This document shows positions 10,539-22,208 of a DNA stretch of 64,000 nt, in pieces (position 1 is the first letter of the stretch; each line of letters opens with the position of its first letter). Made by a program: the position numbers and the translations under genes. This stretch comes from Sclerotinia nivalis (taxonomy: Eukaryota; Ascomycota; Leotiomycetes; Helotiales; Sclerotiniaceae). The notes beneath the pieces were generated by a model. The model searched no databases and was not told the DNA's origin. It worked only from the letters and a program-made list of their open reading frames with translations. The stretch covers positions 1,674,001 to 1,738,000 of the forward strand of contig JAPEIS010000015.1 in the NCBI GenBank assembly GCA_029531795.1, written 5' to 3'.

Positions 10539-12214
10539 ATGGACTCCTTCTCACCTCAAGAGCAAGAAAGCAATCGAGCTCAGAGGGAATCGTCAATTTT
10601 TGATCTTCCTCAGTATGTAATAACTTATAATGATGATCATACATTACGATGGGATCCTCCAGCTGGATCCAAAGAATTATCTATCGCTTTAAGTTATCAT
10701 TTTCCATTGGAACAGGATCTTGGAAGCAAAATGCAAGCTGCCACTAGGAAGTTTCTTCGAAATGAACGACAAAAGAAATCATCAGAGGACTCTAAAACTA
10801 TTGGAACCTTTGAGCATTTGAATTTCGATGGTTTACCCTTACATATGGATACAGAACATCAGGTCACGCGACAAAATATGAAAGTGCCGGAGTCACCATC
10901 ACATGACAGATCCGGATCAATTGCATCCCACCGTATTTCTATGCCGGAAACTAGGACTATTCAATTCCTCACATGGGATGCTGATTTGAAGGAGTTCAGT
11001 CCTAAGATAAAGAAAAGACGATATGATAAGGACGAACGAGTAAAAGTTGCAGCTAATAGAGGGTTTGCATGTGCTCGGCATAGAAGGCAGAAGATGAAGG
11101 TACTTGAATATCATTTCAAGCTGTGAGGCTTCCTACTAACACTTGCTAGTGTGATCCTGAACGATGTTCAAGGAACAAACAACGGTTGAGTAGTTTAGAG
11201 AATATGGCTGCCAAAGTTGAATCCCAATCGACTCTACATAAACGACATTCTTCTTTCATTCCAGACCCCGAAACTGCCAGTCAGATAAACACCACGATAG
11301 ATCCCGAGGCATTAACTTTAAACTCATCACCTTCTTCAGATCCATCTCCAAGATGGACCACGTCTTCTTTTGTTGATCCTGCAACACTTTACAAGTTAGA
11401 AGGCTTCCATACGAGCGCTCAGTCATTGGATTTTCCTACACCTTCCCTCGAATTTAGTTCGCGATCACATGACTCGATTGGCTCTGTTCTATCCACAAGT
11501 TCAGACATGAACTTTCTCGCTGGCTATGATGGAATGAATTTCGATATCTCCAACTACGAGACATATCCTTGGTGGCCACGAAATGATCAATTTGACCCTA
11601 CCGGTTCTACCTTCAATGATCTCATGCCAATTGATCAACCTGTCACAATGTCAAATACTTCGCAAATGGAGACGTTCCAACTTGAGGACAAACAGCTCTC
11701 TACATTTGACCAACCTCTAATAGAGCCTCCACAACAACTAATTTGGTCTCATGATGTAATCGTCCCAGAATCAAACTATATAATAGAATCCGCCTCCACT
11801 CCACTTCGCCCATCTTCAAGTCCAATGGAAAACACAACAACTTTGGTGGATGAAAGTCGTCACTGTCAACAGGATTTGATGGAATGGGATGCAGCTCGTC
11901 CATCAAGCGTTACTCAAGGATACTTCTCCAATAACCAAGTGAAACCATTAACCGATGAAGAAAAAAGAACACTCATTAAATGGTGGGGTAGAGATAGATC
12001 GTCCGAACAGCCAGATAGTATTCGTGGTAGACAGAACTCATATGGAAGCCAACCGTCAAATGGTGATATGGCTGGAGTTGAAACTCAATCTGGTATGGGT
12101 GTGGGGAAGAAGGCAAGCCTTAGGGAAAAGGTCAAGACTGCTACTGTTCATGTACCACCGTTTCCTAGGAGCTTGTTTAGAAGTCGTTCGGCAGGAAAAG
12201 AGAAGAAGCCTTAG
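10539..12214 (+). CDS. Nuclear-type protein with degenerate C2HC zinc cluster
   Basis: Exons 10539-11099 and 11150-12214, with a 50-nt phase-0 intron (GTACTT...CTAAC...CTAG), give 541 residues. The join creates ACARHRRQKMK|CDPERCSRNK, with cysteines or histidine at residues 178, 181, 188 and 193 (C-x2-H-x6-C-x4-C). This resembles the first half of a fungal Zn2Cys6 cluster (CxxCRxRKxKCD) with His for the second Cys and without the last two cysteines, so it could hold one zinc ion. Just upstream is a basic run (KIKKRRYDKDERVKVAANR). The rest is Ser/Thr/Pro-rich and probably disordered, ending in a basic tail (FRSRSAGKEKKP). A DNA-binding or transcription-linked role is plausible from this layout but is inference. 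No fungal-trans middle domain is visible. The splice join is well supported. Confidence 0.75.
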
Positions 12215-13949
12215 ATATTTACTACTTGTACGAGATAAATCCGCTTTTTGGGGGAAAATCAGGAGTTGGGATTTAGTGAACGTTGGATTTCTGGTGGTGT
12301 GCGGATATCCTGTCTTTTCCAGACTTTGAATTTTTCTTGGAACTTTAGGGATTTATATATCACTGCAGCGAGATGAAACGATGTCTTTTCGCACAGTAAT
12401 TTCCGAATATCATCTTATCGTCACCTCTCAGAATATAGATAGCGGAGCTCGCATTTTTTATTTTCGAATTTTAATGAGTACCGTTTCGCTTAAGCGATAT
12501 TGATTTCTTTGTTTTACCAAACACTGTTTTCACTGAATTTGCGTGACACCTTTATCTCTCTGCAAAGAAAAAAATGCCATCTCTGGTGAATTTCATTCAT
12601 GCTGGAAATAAAATAATAGGGGCGGAGTCGCTAATATCCATGGAGATTCTCTAATCCATACCCCCCCCCCATCCACTCAACCATCTCCCGCATCCCCATC
12701 CAATCCACCCAGCAACTCCCAAGCACAACAAATTCTCAATGTAAACCCCAATATCCATAACAACAATATCCGTACCTGCATCTATTCCACTAATGTAAGG
12801 AAATATGGGCAAAATATCAAAAATATTTAAAATGGAGGGGGTGATTTATTATTTCATTGGGTTGTGGGGGTGTAGAGGTTATGTATTTGTTGTTGATGTA
12901 TTGTATGTGTAGTAGGTGTAATGTATATATATATAGTCAGATTGGGTTTGGGGCTGGATAGGCGATGTTTGAGGATTGTGTTATGTTGTTTGGTGAGAAT
13001 TGAAGATTATATGGGGTGTGCTGGGTATGAAATGAAAATGTGATGGAACGGATGAAGAGGGAGGGGTAAGGAAGGGTAAGGGGTAAGGGAATAGAATAAA
13101 GATATGAAGATTTATTTCGAGAAGATTTTCTGATAATGGTGGGTGAAGGGGGCATTGATGCATGTGTTAAGTGGAAGATTTTTTGGGTGTGTCTATTTTG
13201 TTTTGTTTTGGGGGGTGGGTGTTTGATGGATATTTTATGATCATGTTTTTTTTTCTGGTTTTTGTAGGGTTTTTAATCTGTGCTTGTGGTTTCTTTTGCT
13301 TGGGATTTCACTGTGTTTGATGTATATGTGAAATACAAATGAACTCAGAAGGAAAAGCTCTAGCTAGCCATTACACATGGGAAAAGCAGCTTCCTCTCAC
13401 CAGAGACTAAGTCTGGATCCATTCACACTGGGATAGTGATTCTTGTGTGAGAACTATTTATCCGAATAGATATCTTACACCATTTCTTGAATATCTTCTC
13501 CAGTGAGATACCCTGCAGATCACCATATAATGGTTGGACTTAAGGATCCAAAGATTCCTTCATTCCTAGCCACAAAATCGTTGAACAAATGTTGAGGAAT
13601 ATTTTGAACAGACTTGAGGTTTTTCTTCCTTTCTCTTCTCTCAGTACAGAACCGTAGCATTGGAACTTATGAGTTAAACCCCGAGCACTCATGAGCCATA
13701 TCAAACTTTCATGAGAGCCCGGAGCTGTAGTAGATATCATGAATCCAGTAGATTCAGCGACTAATATGGTACGGCCATTAGAATATAGCCGGCATCCTTA
13801 TTCGTTCATCTTTGTACAGTTTCAGTTCATGACCAATCTATCTATATAACACTCGACACATTTCTCACTCGACACATTCTGTAAGAGCTTTTCTTAATTT
13901 TCCTCACATATAACCCAAATAAAAGTCCCGGGATGAATCATATCCAATC
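12215..13949. other. Long intergenic region with biased composition
   Basis: Contains a C10 run near 12660 and about 450 bp of G/T-rich plus strand (12830-13300). Short minus-strand frames (12937-13163) are products of this composition. No coding signal, RNA gene or mobile element recognised. Confidence 0.5.
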
Positions 13950-15241
13950 ATGACAAAACCACATTCAACTCTCCCCGTTCTGGGTTTCGGTAATGGATCC
14001 AAAAATTTATTTCCACCCGAATCACTGGAAGATACCAGACAAATGATCGAGAACCTTTGCACCGACATCAAATTCGCAAGCAAAATTGAGGAATGCGAGA
14101 AGTTTAGTGGAGGCAACAACATCGCCATTGCGTTCACATGTCTTCCTCTCAAGGCAAAAGACAAAAACCAACGGATCGCCTGCGTCTTACGTACTGCTAT
14201 AAGAAACTATTTCACAAACAATCCCCCAACAAATGCACATCTCAAGTCCGTCGTAGCTATTACACAAAATCTCCGCGAGAAACTCGGTTCACCCATTCCA
14301 GGTACTCTAGCATGGGATTGTACCTACGAAAATCCCATTCGATCTCCATATACCATCTTGGAACGACTCATGGGAGAAACATTAGAATATGAGTATCGCA
14401 AGCTAGGTAAAGGATTGGAGTACAAAACTCCCCGCAATCCTCATTTGGAGCGTCGCTGCAAGTATGCGAAATGTGTGGCCGGGTTTGTGGCTGCTCTGGA
14501 CAAGACTTCGTTTCCGGGGTATGGGGTATTCGTCTCTCATGTCAATATGGCAAATAAAGGCACCAGCGAAAATGCTACTTTGCAGATAAGTCGAGCCGCG
14601 ATTAACGGTATAAGAATTCCATCGGAACCTTTCTTTGATAAATGGGTAGAAAATGTTTTGAATGCGCAAATGCAGAAGACGATGGATATTTACAATGTTT
14701 CGGCAAATGAAAAGTTTAAGATTCAGAAACTTGGAAAAATTGGCGTGGAGATGAGTCAAAAGGGTTTATTTCTTGATGAACCTGCTGTGGTATGGCATTT
14801 GGATTTTTATCCGAGAAATATCATGATTAAAAGTACTAGAAATAATGCTATGCTCACTGGAGTCATTGATTGGGATGATGCCAAGGCTGTAAGTTATCAA
14901 CTCTACACCTTTATCCCTAAAACTTCTCTGCTATCTTTATGGAATTTAAAATTAACAGTCTCTAGGTTCCTCGAATAATGGCAAGAAGACCCCCTAATTT
15001 TCTCTGGAATATGCCTGAGAATCCATTATTACTAGAGGAGAAAGCAGCAATCGCAGCTGCTTTCGATCGGGAGATGGAAAGGCTCCGTCCGGGATATGTG
15101 CAAGATGCTTATTTGAAAAATAGAGTGATGGTTAGAGCTCTGTGTATGTATGCATTCTTTGGGGTAAATCATGAGTATTGCTATGAGTTGTCTTTCAATG
15201 ATTTGGTGAGTCAATGGGAGGAATTTATGAGGAAAGTTTGA
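13950..15241 (+). CDS. APH-like small-molecule kinase, paralogue A
   Basis: Exons 13950-14888 and 14966-15241, with a 77-nt phase-0 intron, give 404 residues. It belongs to the fungal branch of the aminoglycoside phosphotransferase / choline-kinase-like fold. The nucleotide-side beta strand reads CVLRT. The catalytic loop reads VVWHLDFYPRNI (H-x-D-x4-N complete) and is followed by the metal-binding GVIDWDD. The C-terminal exon begins PRIMARRPPNFLW, a stretch shared by all three paralogues in this window. The intron falls between the IDWDDAKA segment and VPRIM, exactly as in paralogue B, and both first exons are 939 nt. Substrate unknown; such fungal proteins need not act on antibiotics. Tandem with paralogue B, 1.56 kb downstream on the same strand. 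Confidence 0.85.
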
Positions 15242-16804
15242 GGTGGAGAGGAATTGGTATGGGTTTTGTGGCGATGGGGGTGGAGATGGAGATGGAGATG
15301 ATGGGAAGGGGTTTGGAATAGGGGTAATGCTAAGGATGGAATTGGATGAGGGTGGATGATTATCTTGTATAGGGACTATATAGGCTATAATACACTCACG
15401 ATGAATTTAATATGCCACTCATATAAGATAATAAAATCTTAGAATGAAAATTTGAAGTGAAGTTTATAATATAGGAAAACCTTGATCTGGAACTTTCAGT
15501 AGTCGGTGTTGCAGTCCAAATTGATAATCTAGATCAAGTTAATATCTAATAGATCCAACTATACCATTTCAAAAATTAAAAGTCTCATTGTGAGGTTATC
15601 AAAGGGGTAAACATTGAACTACAAAAAAATATCCCAAGGGTTGAAAATATGCAGGTATTATGTTGAGTCACAAAGATATGAGTTTGATTGAATCAAATCA
15701 AACCATTCGAATCACTTGAATCACCTCACTTAACCAAAATCAAACAGATTCAAACAGATGTGGTTGTTTCCATGATTAGTACAAAAAAAGGGAGGGGATG
15801 AGTAAGATGATGTTGTTTTGATAAAAAGAAGGGAGGATATATAAGTAGAGAGGGGAAGCATAGGCAAAAGAAAAAGATATAGAAAGAAAGAGAAATTGGG
15901 GGAAGAGGTAAAGAGAAGAGAGCACTGTTAGAAGAGGAGAAGGGGTTCAGAAACTTTCATTTCTACCAGTCTTTTTAAATAAAATCTTGCAAACAGATGA
16001 ATCCATTCAGTTGTTCTGGTGTTTGATTCCATTTGCCCTGGTCTTATTGTGATAGATTTGATTTAAACTAACAGAGAAGAACCTATTAAAGGAAAAGTTA
16101 TCTCAATGCTTTACTGTTTCTCTTCTCTTTCTTTTGTTCCTTTTCTATTACTTTCCCTATCTCAATCCAATGGGTTGGAAAATTAAAATACCTAACTTTT
16201 TAAAGGATTCACTTAAATTAGTATCTGCTTCGGATACTATCGGCCTCGGATCTAGTTATTTTTCTCTGTTTTCTTCCTCAATCAGTTTAAATTTGTAGTT
16301 GCAAGTCTTATATTTGTAAATTTTTAACCTCTTGGGACATGATTTGACTCTTTACACTATTGCAGAGTCATCTACTTTGAATTTCCTTTACAAATTTCTT
16401 CAATAGCTCAGCATACACAACCTTCCACCAATTTAATGTTCATCATCTTAAACATATCCTCTTTCGCAGTCCTAAATACCAACGTTTCCACAGTTATCTC
16501 ACAAACTTGGTTGGATCTCGAAGTTTGATACTCTTCTTGCTCTTCTTTTCTTGCAGCTACGCAAACAAAGCTGCCAAATTTACTCTACGCAAATTTGTAT
16601 CATCTTCATTTTATAATCATTCATTGGAATCATGTTATATTCAAGTTAAAGGTTGCTGGGCCGTACTAAATTGCAGGAGGTTCGAAATTTTATGCCGGAA
16701 CAGGTGTATACATATATCATACTCGTCTTTCGGAATACTGTTTATATATATTCTCAATAAGACCATCCTCCAGTTTCTACAACTTGACCATCATTCACTA
16801 AGAC
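15242..16804. other. Spacer between tandem APH-like genes
   Basis: AT-rich, with purine-rich plus strand at 15240-15310 and 15780-15960. A 137-codon frame (16507-16920) overlaps the start of paralogue B in another frame and looks spurious. No third partial kinase copy was seen. Confidence 0.5.
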
Positions 16805-18101
16805 ATGGCAGAAACGAACATTCCACCATCCGGACTGGGCAATATCCAAAAGATTCCATTCCCGCCTCCATTAATCCCGAACATTACATTTTTCCTCAAG
16901 GCATTATGCTCAGAGCTTGAGTTTGCCAGAGATCCCATATATTGCGCATCCAAGCAAGGCGGAAATAATAATATCACAATATTCACATGCATACCACTGG
17001 GACCGAAACACAATCAGCAACGCATCCGGTGCATTTTACGAACCGCAAAATACATAAATTTCTCACTAAGACGTCAATCTCCAGTCAATGAGTCGGTCAA
17101 AATGCTTGTAGCATTAAGTCATGTATTTGGGAAAGCGGGAGTTGGTCTACCTATTCCTGGTGTCTTGGCCTATGACTCTACTTTTGAGAATGCTATTGTC
17201 TGTCCATATATTATTCAAGAAGAAGTTGAGGGAACCACACTGTTAATGCAGTATCGCACGATGAATCGATCTCTTCTCGACCAACGAGGACCAAATCACA
17301 ACCCTCATCTCCTGAAACGCCGTGAACTCGCACGTCAAGTAGCAGGATTCATTGCTCAGAAAGAAGGACATACTTTCTCAGGCTACGGCGTTCTTAGAAA
17401 TGCATCAGATATGAACTCATTGGATCCCAAAGTCCGCGCGGCTCGCTACGTCCTTGGTGTCGCCCCAGCTCGTATAGCTGGTAAACTTATCCCTACTTCT
17501 CTCGACCTTTCGAAATTCATCAATGCCCTAGCTTGTGCTCGATTACTAAAAGCATCGTCGGCGCTGGATGTGAGGGCAATAAAGAATGCTAGAAAACTTC
17601 TCGATATATGGAAATGTATGTCAGAGCGAGGTTTATTAACGGATCAACCTTCAATACTTTGGCATCCAGACTTTCATCCACGAAACATATTGTTCAATAA
17701 TACCGTTTTGACAGGTGTTATAGATTGGGATAATTCTATGGCTGTAAGGGATTCCCCTTTCCCCACATCATTAAGCGATGGGCTAACCCCATCAGTTACC
17801 TCGTATCATGACAAGAGAATCTCCTTCCTTTCTCTGGAAAAATGATCCAGTCCTTCTCTCGCAGCCCGAGTCCGACGCGATTAAAGATGCATTCGATGAT
17901 ACTATCGGGCGACTGATACCTGGGTATAAAGAGGATGCTTACTCAATATATAGAGTTCTCATTAGAGCATTGGGCATGTATACATTATTTGGCGTCGACT
18001 ATAAACATTACCACGAGCTTTCCTGGGAAAATTTAGTACGGGAATGCGATGTGTTGTTTCCGGAACAAGCATGGGGATTGGATAGACCATTTTTTCTTTG
18101 A
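16805..18101 (+). CDS. APH-like small-molecule kinase, paralogue B
   Basis: Exons 16805-17743 and 17796-18101, with a 52-nt phase-0 intron ending CCATCAG, give 414 residues. Catalytic landmarks are intact: beta strand CILRT, loop ILWHPDFHPRNI (H-x-D-x4-N), metal-binding GVIDWDN. The second exon begins LPRIMTRESPSFLW. Length, intron position and layout match paralogue A, so the pair arose by tandem duplication. Divergence is considerable, so the duplication is not recent or the genes evolve fast. Start chosen at the ATG at 16805, which aligns with the other paralogues before the conserved LCSELEFAR helix. Substrate unknown. Confidence 0.85.
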
Positions 18102-18898
18102 AAGGGGGATAGATAATAAACTGTGTTTCCACCTCGATGCATGTTAGGATAATTGGGGAAATGTTAGAAAGGTTGCATGGATGATGCAAACAACTTTGAT
18201 AATGTTATCCGGATTTGAGGAAACGTATGTATGAGTGGAAACTTTTGTTATTGTGAACTTATACTATTTCTTTTTTCCTTTTTGCAATAATCTAGACTAT
18301 TGTCTATTTGTAATGCGATTCATCAGATATAAGTCTATCATATCATTTAATATCAATTCAAATCGTTGAAACCGATGAGAGGGTGAGAGAGTTTAGATAT
18401 TCTGAATAGCAACTTGATGATATAAACCTATAAGAATTGTAGTTGCTTCGCAGATTTTGCACCGGGATGATTAATAGACATCAGATTACTTGAATTAGCA
18501 TTTGTAAATTTTATTCTATTCATCTAGACGAAAGAATAATAAATTAATTAGAAATGGAGAATCGAATAAAGTAGAATGGGAGTATAAGAATAAATAAATA
18601 AATAAAAATATTTTTAAAGAAATAAATACTATTTATTCTTTTATTCAAACAAAAGAATGAGATGAGATTGAAGATCGAAGAATAGAATAGAATAGAAAAA
18701 ATATTCTTTTAAATAGCTAGTAATCAACACTACTAGCCAATTGACGATTTTCATTTTCTAGTTATATAACTCAGTCGTGCGGAAGGAGGAAATTCGTATA
18801 TCATATCGGCGTAGGTAGTTAATGTTATTTTGAATTTAAATACAAATTTAGATTTAGATTTAGATTCATTTTTAGAACAAAAGAAAATTAACGTATTC
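18102..18898. other. AT-rich intergenic between convergent genes
   Basis: Holds AATA/AATAAA-rich simple sequence at about 18540-18710. No gene, RNA or mobile element seen. Confidence 0.5.
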
Positions 18899-20038
18899 TC
18901 AAGTTTGATTCTTCTTTTCGGTATAGTTTCGCACATCTTTTTCGCTTTCCACTACAGCTTTTCTTAGGATCTCTACTCCTCTTCTTCCATCTTTTCCATC
19001 TTTCCTATCTCTCCCACTTTTCCCATCCCTACTATCTTTCCTTTCCCTCCCACACCCTTCCCTCACCCGATCCTCACTCCCCTCCAACCCAAACGTAACA
19101 ACAAAACTCGACCCCCTACTAACAGCCCCCAGACAAACCCTATCCCTCGCAACACTAAACCCCAACTCACCAAACCCTCCTGGAGGCCCCAACATCTCCT
19201 TCATCTCATTCAGCGCATCCTCATCAATCACCAACCTCCAATCCAATTTCCTCTCATGATCGCCATTTTCTAGACTCTCGCTTCTCTGACGGGACAATTC
19301 GATGATTTGTTCTTGATTTTCGCTTCCGCTTCCGCTTCCACTTCCATTTCTTTCCTCCTCTTTATCCCTCAATATAAATTCCGAATCATGGTAATTCTTC
19401 CAATCCATCATTCGAACAAATTGCTCCAATTCCCACACTCGACTTTGCATCCTCGCAACGACAATCCTGTGATCCCGTCGCAGCTCATGACATAGCGGTA
19501 TCAACACATCTGACACCAAGATGAAAATCTGAGATAAGAACCAAGTAGTGATCACTTCCAGCACAAATAATTTTCCATACCCCAACATCCCGCATTCTAC
19601 TCCTCCGGCCCAGTATCGCATGTTATACACATTATCCCTATATTCCATATATGCCAACCCTGTTTTTCGACTCGCTACAAAATAGATAATAGTATCCAAT
19701 GAAAATGTAAGAATTGCATCAACAAATTCATAAATCATCCATAGTCCCCCTATAAATAAATACGTCTCTCCAGTAGAAGGACCCCGAATGTATGGTTGTG
19801 AGGAGGTAGACGTATAACTTCGATTGGGGGATTTGTGATACGGATGCTGATTCTGAGGTGGATTCTGCTGTCGATGTTGATGTAGAATTTTAAAGAGGAT
19901 ATATTGGATGATTATCATAAAGAACCAAGCTAAGATGTTTGAGAGGAGGAAAGTGGTGAATGCGAGGTTTAGTGCTGTAGATTGGAAGGAGGATGAGGTT
20001 TCGAAGGGGAGGGGGCGGTCAAGATTCTTGAGGTCCAT
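18899..20038 (-). CDS. Predicted membrane protein of unknown family
   Basis: Intronless, 379 residues, not recognised. Three hydrophobic segments can be seen: residues ~25-50 (including SNILAWFFMIIIQYILF), ~93-122 (LFIGGLWMIYEFVDAILTF) and ~153-182 (VLEVITTWFLSQIFILVSD). A short hydrophilic loop lies between the first two. The second half is polar: a Gly/Ser run (GSGSGSGSE), Glu-rich stretches, and a Lys/Arg/Asp-rich tail from ~335. The layout suggests an integral membrane protein with a large soluble C-terminal tail. The open frame and the ordered hydrophobic segments argue that it is real. A polypurine repeat (20105-20328) lies directly upstream of its start and would be in its promoter or 5' leader. 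Confidence 0.6.
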   Translation of the reverse strand: MDLKNLDRPLPFETSSSFQSTALNLAFTTFLLSNILAWFFMIIIQYILFKILHQHRQQNPPQNQHPYHKSPNRSYTSTSSQPYIRGPSTGETYLFIGGLWMIYEFVDAILTFSLDTIIYFVASRKTGLAYMEYRDNVYNMRYWAGGVECGMLGYGKLFVLEVITTWFLSQIFILVSDVLIPLCHELRRDHRIVVARMQSRVWELEQFVRMMDWKNYHDSEFILRDKEEERNGSGSGSGSENQEQIIELSRQRSESLENGDHERKLDWRLVIDEDALNEMKEMLGPPGGFGELGFSVARDRVCLGAVSRGSSFVVTFGLEGSEDRVREGCGRERKDSRDGKSGRDRKDGKDGRRGVEILRKAVVESEKDVRNYTEKKNQT

Positions 20039-20104
20039 CTTGGTCTTTCTTCTTGACTTGTAGCTGTGATTGCTATTGCGAGGTCTTTATTCATGTACAA
20101 TTTT

Positions 20105-20328
20105 CGGTTGAAATAGAAGTGGAAGTAGAAATAGAAATAGAAGTAGAAATGGAAGCAGAAGTAGAAATGAAAGCAGAAGTAGAAGAAGAAATAGAAATAG
20201 AAATAGAAGCAGAAGTAGAAATAGAAGCAGAAGTAGAAATAGAAACAGAAATAGAAATAGAAGTAAAAGTAGAAGGAGAAATAGAAGCAGAAGTAGAAGT
20301 GGAAGCAGAAGTAGAAGTAGAAGGAGAG
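20105..20328 (+). repeat. Polypurine GAARTA hexanucleotide array
   Basis: About 220 bp of imperfect 6-bp units (GAAGTA, GAAATA, GAAGCA variants), almost all purine on the plus strand. Reading frames across it give EVEVE or LLLLL runs and are artefacts. It sits just upstream of the membrane-protein gene on the minus strand. Confidence 0.9.
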
Positions 20329-20338
20329 TAGATGCAGA

Positions 20339-21309
20339 TGCAAATGCAGAATCAAATAAAACACCAACCCAAAAAACCGCAGATACCCCTCCCATCAAAT
20401 AACCACCCATCCCCTAATACCAAACCATAACCAAACCATAATTAACCCAAATCTACCGAGAGACAGTAGAGTAGGTACATAAAAGCCAAGCCCCAGCCCT
20501 GCCAAGCCCCAATTAAACAGCACCATCGCAATCTACCACCCTCAGCCTCCATCCAATCTAAGCATACTTTAACGCGCCTCAACCATAAACTCGCAACACA
20601 ATCTCTACAAAGCAAGTCTTGTCTAGTGTATGTATGAAAAACACCATCTCAAAAATGCCTTACGGACTCCACTTTGCGAGATTTTGTGACAAAAGGTTCC
20701 ATGGACTTAGATGAACCAATAGCTTATCCGAGAGAACGAAATTACATTGCGAATACGGGATTCCTTAGGTAAGATGTCTGTGCGGTAATCAAGGATACGG
20801 CGTATTTTCTACTCAGTTTTCACTGCATTTTTCAGGGGCGGTAAGGTACAGAAGAGGGGTTTCGAGGAAGGTGGGGTGGGGGCAGGGTACTCGAAAAACT
20901 ACGAGGTATTTATATATCTAATTAAGGAGGGGAGAGACTGAATCTGGTAAGTTTATACGGTATACGAATCCGATAATACTACCGGTATAATATATACTAA
21001 TGATGCATGAAAAAAACCCAAGGGATTTACTGTCTGCGTCTGGACTACTCGTACTATATGTGCTAAGCATTTGATTAGTGCGGTAACGATAGATCGATTG
21101 GTCAATGTGACGATCTTTGAAGATTTTGCGCGCGAAGAAAATATCTAACTCGGTACGGTATTACTATACGAATGCATGCGAGTACGACTACGAGGTTGAT
21201 TCGTTCAAATAAGCTTCGTACTCCGTATATACAATACCGTATGCGAATTCTCGCGAGAAAATTCGTCGTCCTTGTAGCTTAATCTTATAGTAAATAGTTT
21301 CGTTCGTAC

Positions 21310-21364
<55 letters not shown>

Positions 21365-22208
21365 CTATCTAATGCTTGAAGCTGGAATGATATTAGGACG
21401 AACAAAAGTTTGGTTTTATAAATAGTATACTTTTTCTAGAATCGGTGAAGGTTTTGAGGCGTTTTCAGTATGTGATTAGATCAAATGGTATTTAGAATTA
21501 ATATAATTAATCTAAACTCCGAGTATTGAGAGGTACAAAGTTTTAGTCGAGGGGATGTTGAAAGGGGAATATAACCTAATACATCTTTTTCTCATCTAGG
21601 TACCAATACAAACTTTCAAACTTTCAAACTTTATACTTAGTATCTATCTATCTATGCATGATATAATAACAAATCACATAGTCAATATATCACATTATAA
21701 AACATCACAAGAAAGACAAATCACAACACAATACATCAATCACAAGGCAAACCCCCGCATGAGGCTGAGCCGTTGAGAATAATTACCTCGTATCGATATT
21801 ATATAGCCGATTGCAAGCGGAATCATATCGGGATTTCTAAAAATATCGTTGTTATGCATAGATATCTACTAACTTAGTTACAAGTCGTTTGACAGAGGTG
21901 TAGTGCAAAACTGTATTTGACCGTCCACTCACTCGAGAGATTAGTCTTTTAAATTTTATAGGTGAGTTAGTGGTATGCGTGTCGTGTATTGATTTGAGGA
22001 GCTGGATAGATATGTTAATTTGAAGTCCTATTTACACTTGCATTTCATGTGGAGGAAGCCCTAAGGCGATGACAACATCGCACTGTGTATTATGTTTAAG
22101 TAAATTAGAGCTCTACTTATACATATACGTGGTAACATATGCTCAAATTGAGGGTACATAAACTTCCTTGTGCTCCTCCTCATCATGTTCAGCCCAAGTC
22201 CCTGCTAC
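20339..22208. other. Gene-free AT-rich region
   Basis: No supportable coding frame. Contains the CTAT microsatellite at 21311 and a second short CTAT run near 21645. Many short TA-rich stretches (20940-21250). Confidence 0.55.
21311..21364 (+). repeat. (TCTA)n microsatellite, about 13.5 copies
   Basis: Uninterrupted TCTA tetranucleotide repeat of 54 bp. Confidence 0.95.

Noticed and set aside
12937..13163. Minus-strand frames rich in Pro, Ser, Phe
   Set aside because: Result of the G/T-biased plus strand; no domain or conserved pattern.
16507..16920. 137-codon plus-strand frame overlapping the start of paralogue B
   Set aside because: Cys/Phe/Ser-rich text from AT-rich DNA, overlapping a supported start in another frame.
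20053..20410. EVEVEIE, LLLLL and FYFYF frames on both strands
   Set aside because: Produced by the GAARTA hexanucleotide array.
21311..21364. Possible CRISPR-like or centromeric repeat
   Set aside because: A simple TCTA microsatellite with no spacers.
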